From assembly GCA_023437865.1 (NCBI GenBank), contig JAEZFE010000147.1, forward strand, positions 1 to 9,257: a stretch of 9,257 bases of DNA. Direction: 5' to 3'. This stretch comes from Pseudomonadota bacterium. GTDB lineage: Bacteria; Pseudomonadota; Alphaproteobacteria; Rhodospirillales; Magnetospirillaceae. The translations under genes and the position numbers were made by a program. Positions 4,846-9,257 of this stretch are shown piece after piece (the stretch's first letter is position 1; each line of letters begins with the position of its first letter). The notes beneath the pieces are model-generated. The model had not been told where the DNA came from. It searched no databases and worked only from the letters and a program-made list of their open reading frames with translations.

Positions 4846-6798
4846 ATGAGCGGTTTACTGTCAAGTATTACAATTAAGCGCAAAGTTGCCTCGCTCGCCG
4901 TTATAGCGGGCGCGGCTTTGCTGATCCTGATCCTCGTGTTGGTGGGCAGCTTCCGAATGCTGGAGGCAGGTCAGGCAGAGGCCGACCGGTTCGACGGCAT
5001 CGGGCTGAAAGCCGTGGAGTTGCGCGTCGCCGCGCTGGAAATGCGCCGTGGCGAGAAGGACTTCCTGCTGCGCCGCGAGATCCGGTTCGCGGAAGCATCG
5101 CGCAAGGCGGTGCAGACAGCGCTAGGCCATCTCGATGCTCTGGAGAAGCTTGATCGCGAGGGTGGGTTCGGCGGCAACATCGCAACTCTGCGGGCCGGCC
5201 TCGGGGCCTATGGCAAGGTGCTGGACAGCTTGACCGAGGTCGAGACGCGCCAGGGGCTCACTGCCGATGACGGCGCCACCGGCCGCCTGCGCCACGCGGC
5301 GCAAAAGATTGAGAGTGTGGTCGGCACTCTGGATGCCCCTCAGGTGGCAATCGAGATGCTGTCGCTGCGGCGTTACGAGAAGGACTTCATGCTGCGCCAT
5401 GATCCGGCGTATCTGGCCCAGGCGCGCGCGAGCCATGGCCGATTGGTGGCGGCATTGAAGGCCGATGGCATGCGGGTGGAAGCCTTGCCTGACGCCGAAG
5501 CTTACCTTGCCGCGCTGGAGGACTACGCCGCCCTTGAGCAGGCTGGGCGCCACTCCCAGAAGGCGCTCAGCGATGCATTCGCGGCAATGGCCCCCGCCTT
5601 CGAGGCTATCGACAAGTACAGCGACGAGCGTCTGGCTGCAGCCGATGCGGACGTGCAGCGGCTGCAGAGCCGGGCACAATGGATGGCACTAGGCATCGGC
5701 CTGGCCGTGTCGGTCTTGTTCGTGCTGCTGGCTACCGCCATCAGCCGCTCAATCGTTGGCCCGCTGGCTGGAATTACTGCGATCATGGGCGAACTCAGTA
5801 GCGGCCAGCGCAACCTGAATATTCCCTATACGGACCATGCCGACGAGGTGGGCGTGATGGCCCGCGCCGTCGAGGTGTTTCGGCAGGGCTTGGTGCGCGC
5901 TGAACAATTGGATGCCGAGGCCAAGGCTGCGCAGGCCGCCGAGTTGGAGCGGGCGCGCCGGCGCGGGGAGTTGACCGCCGACTTCGACCAGAAGGTCGGG
6001 CGCACGCTGGGCAAGCTGGCTGATGCCGTGGGGCAAGTCGGCAACACTGCCGACAATTTGCATGCCGCTGCCAAGCCAACCGCCGCTCAAACATCGGCAG
6101 TGGCGGCTGCTGCGGAGGAATCTTCGGCGAATGTCCAGGCAGTGGCCGGCGCCACCGAGGAACTGGGCGCTTCAACCGAGGAAATCAGCCGCCGGGTTCA
6201 GGAAAGCCGCTCCATCTCGACCGATGCGGTGGCAGGTATCGAGGAGGCGGCCAGTACGGTGCGTACCTTGATGGATGCGGCCTCGCGCATCGACGAGATC
6301 GTCAAGCTGATCGAGGGCATCGCGTCGCAGACCAATCTGCTGGCGCTGAACGCCACCATCGAGGCGGCGCGCGCCGGCGAGGCCGGCAAGGGCTTTGCCG
6401 TGGTGGCGCATGAGGTCAAGAGTTTGGCGACACAGACCGCCCATGCCACCGGTGAGATCCAGGGGCAGATCGCCAACGTGCAAAACAACACCCGCGCGGT
6501 GGTTGATACGATCACCCGCGTTCACGGCGTGGTGAAGGCTGTTGACCAGGTGGTCACCTCCATCGCGGCTGCAGTCGAGGAACAGACCGCAGCCACCGGC
6601 GAGATCGCCCGCAACGTCCACGAGGCTGCCAGCGGCAACCAGGTAGTCACCGAGAATATTTCCCAGGTTTCGCAGGTGGCGGGCCATACTGGAGAAATGG
6701 CGGTACAGATGCACTCGGTGTCACAGGATCTGAACTCCGAAGCGGCCGTCCTACGGACGGAGGTCGAGGCGTTCCTTAGGGGCATCCACGCGGCGTGA
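4846..6798 (+). CDS. methyl-accepting chemotaxis protein with HBM sensor domain
   Basis: This 650-residue inner-membrane chemoreceptor has a first membrane helix at about 14-36 and a periplasmic all-helical domain at about 37-278. A second membrane helix spans about 279-299, then HAMP from about 300 to 355 and a long signalling hairpin to the end. The periplasmic part is a helical bimodular (HBM) domain. The motif RRxEKDFxLR occurs twice, at 67-76 ([10 protein letters not shown]) and 175-184 ([10 protein letters not shown]), once per module. Known HBM receptors such as Pseudomonas McpS bind organic acids; the ligand here is not predictable. The hairpin tip that contacts CheA/CheW is intact: [41 protein letters not shown] around 488-528. 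Glu-rich candidate methylation stretches flank it ([28 protein letters not shown]). No C-terminal CheR/CheB pentapeptide is present. Pro411 lies in the predicted methylation helix, which is odd. It is a single-gene unit followed by a hairpin. Confidence 0.93.
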   Translation: MSGLLSSITIKRKVASLAVIAGAALLILILVLVGSFRMLEAGQAEADRFDGIGLKAVELRVAALEMRRGEKDFLLRREIRFAEASRKAVQTALGHLDALEKLDREGGFGGNIATLRAGLGAYGKVLDSLTEVETRQGLTADDGATGRLRHAAQKIESVVGTLDAPQVAIEMLSLRRYEKDFMLRHDPAYLAQARASHGRLVAALKADGMRVEALPDAEAYLAALEDYAALEQAGRHSQKALSDAFAAMAPAFEAIDKYSDERLAAADADVQRLQSRAQWMALGIGLAVSVLFVLLATAISRSIVGPLAGITAIMGELSSGQRNLNIPYTDHADEVGVMARAVEVFRQGLVRAEQLDAEAKAAQAAELERARRRGELTADFDQKVGRTLGKLADAVGQVGNTADNLHAAAKPTAAQTSAVAAAAEESSANVQAVAGATEELGASTEEISRRVQESRSISTDAVAGIEEAASTVRTLMDAASRIDEIVKLIEGIASQTNLLALNATIEAARAGEAGKGFAVVAHEVKSLATQTAHATGEIQGQIANVQNNTRAVVDTITRVHGVVKAVDQVVTSIAAAVEEQTAATGEIARNVHEAASGNQVVTENISQVSQVAGHTGEMAVQMHSVSQDLNSEAAVLRTEVEAFLRGIHAA

Positions 6799-6804
6799 TG
6801 AAGC

Positions 6805-6833
6805 CCCCTCCCTCGGTTCGCCCGGGGGAGGGG
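6805..6833. terminator. GC-rich hairpin between convergent chemoreceptor and bcp genes
   Basis: Bases 6805-6816 pair with 6822-6833 to give a 12-bp stem (one G-U pair) around a TTCGC loop. The hairpin begins 6 nt after the chemoreceptor stop and ends 7 nt short of the bcp stop. It suits a shared terminator, but neither side has a proper T-run, so it may act mainly as an mRNA 3'-end stabiliser. Confidence 0.5.
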
Positions 6834-6840
6834 AGCTCTC

Positions 6841-7302
6841 TCAAATGGCCTTCACGGCATTGAGCACGTCCTTGGCGTGGCCGGTCACCTTGACCTTCCG
6901 CCATTCCTTGACCACCACGCCGTTGGCATCGATCAGGAAGGTGGACCGTTCGATGCCCATGTACTTCCGGCCATACATGGACTTTTCCTTCCACACGCCG
7001 AAGGCCTCGCACAACGCGCCCTCAGTGTCCGAGGCGAGCTCGAAGGGAAGTTCATGCTTGGCGCGGAACTTTTGATGGCTGGCGACGGAGTCCTTGGATG
7101 CGCCCAGGATCACGGCCCCGGCCTGAGCAAAATCCTCGATGGCGTCGCGGAACTGGTGGGCCTCGCTGGTGCAGCCCGAGGTGTCGTCCTTGGGGTAGAA
7201 ATACAGCACGAGCGCCTTGCCCCGATAATCGGCCAGCATGCGCTGACTCTCGTCGGTGACGATGGTGAGATCGGGGGCCGGCTGGCCGATGGTCACGGTC
7301 AT
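6841..7302 (-). CDS. bcp: thioredoxin-dependent peroxiredoxin, Bcp/PrxQ type
   Basis: The 153-residue peroxiredoxin is the usual Bcp/PrxQ length. YFYPKDDTSGCTSEAHQFRD holds the peroxidatic Cys44 with the T-x-x-C active site, and RKYMGIERSTFLID holds the conserved Arg119. It reduces hydrogen peroxide and organic hydroperoxides in the cytosol. The common resolving-Cys positions are not cysteine here: five residues on is His49 and the alpha-3 position is Arg80. The only other Cys is Cys98 (ALCEAFGVW), a position common in the family but not a usual resolver, so it may work as a 1-Cys enzyme. Start ATG 7302 has AGAGGGA close upstream. An in-frame ATG at 7317, which would add MKRET, overlaps the glnE stop as TGATG and is the main alternative. 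It lies directly downstream of glnE on the same strand and is probably co-transcribed with it. Confidence 0.92.
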   Translation of the reverse strand: MTVTIGQPAPDLTIVTDESQRMLADYRGKALVLYFYPKDDTSGCTSEAHQFRDAIEDFAQAGAVILGASKDSVASHQKFRAKHELPFELASDTEGALCEAFGVWKEKSMYGRKYMGIERSTFLIDANGVVVKEWRKVKVTGHAKDVLNAVKAI

Positions 7303-7316
7303 TGTTTCCCTCTTCA

Positions 7317-9257
7317 TCAGGTTTCGGGGCCGAGGCGCTCGCGCGCGGCTCGTCCTGGTTGGCCCACAATGCGCTCGAACACGTCGAGCGCGGCGGCGGC
7401 GCAGTCTTCCATGCGGTCCACCATGGTCTTGAAATCGGTCAGGCCGGCGGCCTGAACCAGGACATCTTTGAGGCCGCGCGGGGCGGTCTTCTCGTCGAAG
7501 GCGCCGGCGATGGTCTGGCGCAGAACCAACTGTACCGCCGACCATAGCCGCCATGCCTCAATCAGAGCGTCCAGGTCGGCGCGCGCCAAAAATCCCGCCG
7601 CTTCGGCGCGCTCAAGAGCATCCCGCGTGTTGGTGGAGAGGATCTCCGGGTGCTCGCGGCCATGGCGTAACTGCAGATATTGGGCAGTGAACTCGATATC
7701 CACCAAGCCGCCACGCAGGTGCTTGCACTCCCACACCGAGGCCGCCTTGTGCTCCTTGGCCATGCGCTCGCGCATCTCGGCCACATCGAGGACCAGCTTG
7801 GCTGGGTCACGCTCGCGGGTCAGCACGTCGCGCATGGCCTGAGTTACCTTGGCCGACACCCTGGGATCGCCGGTGACCACGCGGGCCCGCGTCAGCGCCA
7901 TGTGCTCCCAAGTCCAGGCGGAATCACGCTGGTACTTCTCAAAGGACTGGAAGCTGGCGGCGATGGGGCCGGAATTGCCCGAGGGACGCAGCCGCAGGTC
8001 CACCTCGTACAGGTCGCCCTCGGCGGTCTTGGCGGTCAGCGCGTTGACGATGCGCTGGGTCAGCCGCGCAAACCAGGTGGCGACGCCCAGCGGGCGGGCG
8101 CCGTCGGATTCCTCGGCGTCTTCGGGCGCGTCATAAACCAGGATCAGGTCCATATCGGACGTGGCCGTCATCTCGCGCCCGCCCATCTTGCCCATGGCCA
8201 GGATGCACCAGCCGCCGCCGGGCACATGGCCGTGGGCGCGGGCGAATTCCTCCTCCACCTTGGGGGTGAGGCCGCTCAGCACCGCGTCGCCGATGTCCGA
8301 GAACGCGCGGGCGGCCTGGTCAGGCGTCAGCATGTTGCGCAGCGTCTGCACGCCCACCTGGAATTTCTTGTCCTTGGCCCAGCGGCGGCTGACGTCCAGC
8401 ACCTCCTGGAAGTCGGACGCGTCGGCCAGCGCCTTGTCCAGTTCGGCCTGGAGCGCCGGCAGGGCCGGTGGCGGCTCGAAGAAGGCCGGCGACAGCACGG
8501 TGTCGAGCACCGTGGTGTGGCGCGCCAGATGCTCGGCCAGCCGGGGTGCATTGCCCAGGACTTCGGCCACCAGCTCCAGCAGCGACGGGTTGGAATAGAA
8601 CAGCGAGAACAGCGGCACGCCGGCCGGCAGGCGGGTGACGAACTCGTCGAAGCGCATGAAGGCGTCGTCGGGGGCCGCCGTGGTCGCCATGGCGCCCAGC
8701 AGGGCGGGTGTCAGCTCGGTCAGCAGCTCGCGGGCGCGGGTCGAGCGGGTGGCACGGATGCGGCCATGGTGCCAGCCTCGGATGGTCGAACACACTGCTT
8801 CCGCCGAGGCAAAGCCCATCTCGGCCAGCGTGCGCACGGTATCGGGGTCGTTCTCGCCGCCGGTGAACACCAGATTGCCGTGGGCGCCAAGGGCCGGGGC
8901 ATCCTCGAACAGCTTGGCGTAGTGAGCCTCGACGGTCTGCAGCCGGCGGATCAGCGCGTCGGAGAATTCCTCGACGGTGGCAAAGCCCATGAATGCCGCC
9001 ATTTCGAGCAGCCGCGCCGGCTGGTCGGGCAGCGTCTGGGTCTGCTTGTCATCGATCATCTGGAGGCGGTGCTCCAGCGCGCGCAGGAAGCGGTAAGCTT
9101 CCTCAAGCTCGACCGCTACCTCGGGCTGGGTGTGGCCGGCCTCGGCCAAGGCGTGCAGCGCGTCCAGCGTGCGCGAGCAGCGCATGGCGGTCTCGCGACC
9201 GCCCCAGATCAGCTGCTGCGTCTGGGCGAAGAACTCGATCTCGCGGATGCCGCCGCG
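7317..9257 (-). CDS. glnE: bifunctional glutamine synthetase adenylyltransferase/deadenylase, N-terminus outside window
   Basis: The 646 visible residues are the C-terminal two thirds of GlnE (E. coli 946). The frame stays open to the window edge, where it reads RGGIREIEFFAQTQQLIW. This is the GGIREIEF motif closing the first nucleotidyltransferase domain (deadenylylation). A helical linker follows. The complete second nucleotidyltransferase domain (adenylylation) then carries GGREMTATSDMDLILVYD, with catalytic Asp368 and Asp370 in visible-residue numbering. It also has VDLRLRPSGNSGP, SAWTWEHMALTRARVV and RGGLVDIEFTAQYLQL. GlnE adds AMP to, or removes it from, a tyrosine of glutamine synthetase, steered by PII proteins and glutamine, and so matches ammonium assimilation to nitrogen supply. 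Both domain motifs look intact in the visible part. The stop overlaps by one base an ATG in frame with bcp; the preferred bcp start is 14 nt further on. Confidence 0.95.
   Translation of the reverse strand, partial: RGGIREIEFFAQTQQLIWGGRETAMRCSRTLDALHALAEAGHTQPEVAVELEEAYRFLRALEHRLQMIDDKQTQTLPDQPARLLEMAAFMGFATVEEFSDALIRRLQTVEAHYAKLFEDAPALGAHGNLVFTGGENDPDTVRTLAEMGFASAEAVCSTIRGWHHGRIRATRSTRARELLTELTPALLGAMATTAAPDDAFMRFDEFVTRLPAGVPLFSLFYSNPSLLELVAEVLGNAPRLAEHLARHTTVLDTVLSPAFFEPPPALPALQAELDKALADASDFQEVLDVSRRWAKDKKFQVGVQTLRNMLTPDQAARAFSDIGDAVLSGLTPKVEEEFARAHGHVPGGGWCILAMGKMGGREMTATSDMDLILVYDAPEDAEESDGARPLGVATWFARLTQRIVNALTAKTAEGDLYEVDLRLRPSGNSGPIAASFQSFEKYQRDSAWTWEHMALTRARVVTGDPRVSAKVTQAMRDVLTRERDPAKLVLDVAEMRERMAKEHKAASVWECKHLRGGLVDIEFTAQYLQLRHGREHPEILSTNTRDALERAEAAGFLARADLDALIEAWRLWSAVQLVLRQTIAGAFDEKTAPRGLKDVLVQAAGLTDFKTMVDRMEDCAAAALDVFERIVGQPGRAARERLGPET

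Noticed and set aside
5122..6714. Minus-strand ORFs of 185 and 180 residues opposite the chemoreceptor
   Set aside because: They are antisense shadows without ribosome sites or recognisable domains. The opposite strand codes for clear HBM and signalling domains.
7303..7554. 84-residue N-terminal extension of bcp
   Set aside because: It lies inside glnE in another frame and is Arg-rich. Bcp proteins start right at the MTVTIGQPAP-like segment.
1..9257. tRNA, rRNA, CRISPR, insertion sequence, prophage or integration site
   Set aside because: Gene-free gaps are short, and I found no cloverleaf, direct-repeat array, transposase motif or flanking direct repeats.

Overview
The window is an ordinary, densely packed stretch of high-GC bacterial chromosome. 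It most likely comes from an alphaproteobacterium of the Rhodospirillales, resembling Magnetospirillum. That placement rests on protein style (an MCP with a long Ala-rich signalling domain, a glnE-bcp pair, codons strongly G/C at the third position) and is an inference, not a database match. I see no tRNA, rRNA, CRISPR array, insertion sequence, phage gene or integration scar.

Left part (1-3088): a two-gene plus-strand operon holds the C-terminal end of a gamma-glutamyltranspeptidase-family protein and, 3 nt later, a complete fold-type I PLP aminotransferase. It meets a minus-strand GT9 (heptosyltransferase-like) glycosyltransferase tail to tail, and the two stop codons overlap. The glycosyltransferase has a possible 7-codon leader ORF whose stop overlaps its start codon.

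Middle part (3089-4845): a 236-nt divergent control region leads into a SocA/Panacea (DUF4065)-type protein with no evident toxin partner. A hairpin follows, then a minus-strand DUF455 ferritin-like protein with a complete set of candidate di-iron ligands. A 135-nt divergent region separates that gene from the chemoreceptor.

Right part (4846-9257): a complete transmembrane chemoreceptor with a helical bimodular (HBM) sensor domain, a GC-rich hairpin, and a minus-strand glnE-bcp pair. glnE (glutamine synthetase adenylyltransferase/deadenylase) runs off the right edge, so its N-terminus is missing. bcp encodes a thioredoxin-type peroxiredoxin.

The genes do not form one pathway. They cover cell-envelope work (GGT-like protein, GT9), amino acid and nitrogen metabolism (aminotransferase, GlnE), oxidative defence (Bcp) and sensing (MCP). 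No clear new multi-gene system is present. The points most worth a second look are the GGT-like protein lacking its catalytic Thr and other donor-site residues, the solitary Panacea protein with inverted repeats in its leader, the mini-ORF coupled to the glycosyltransferase, and a Bcp lacking both usual resolving cysteines.
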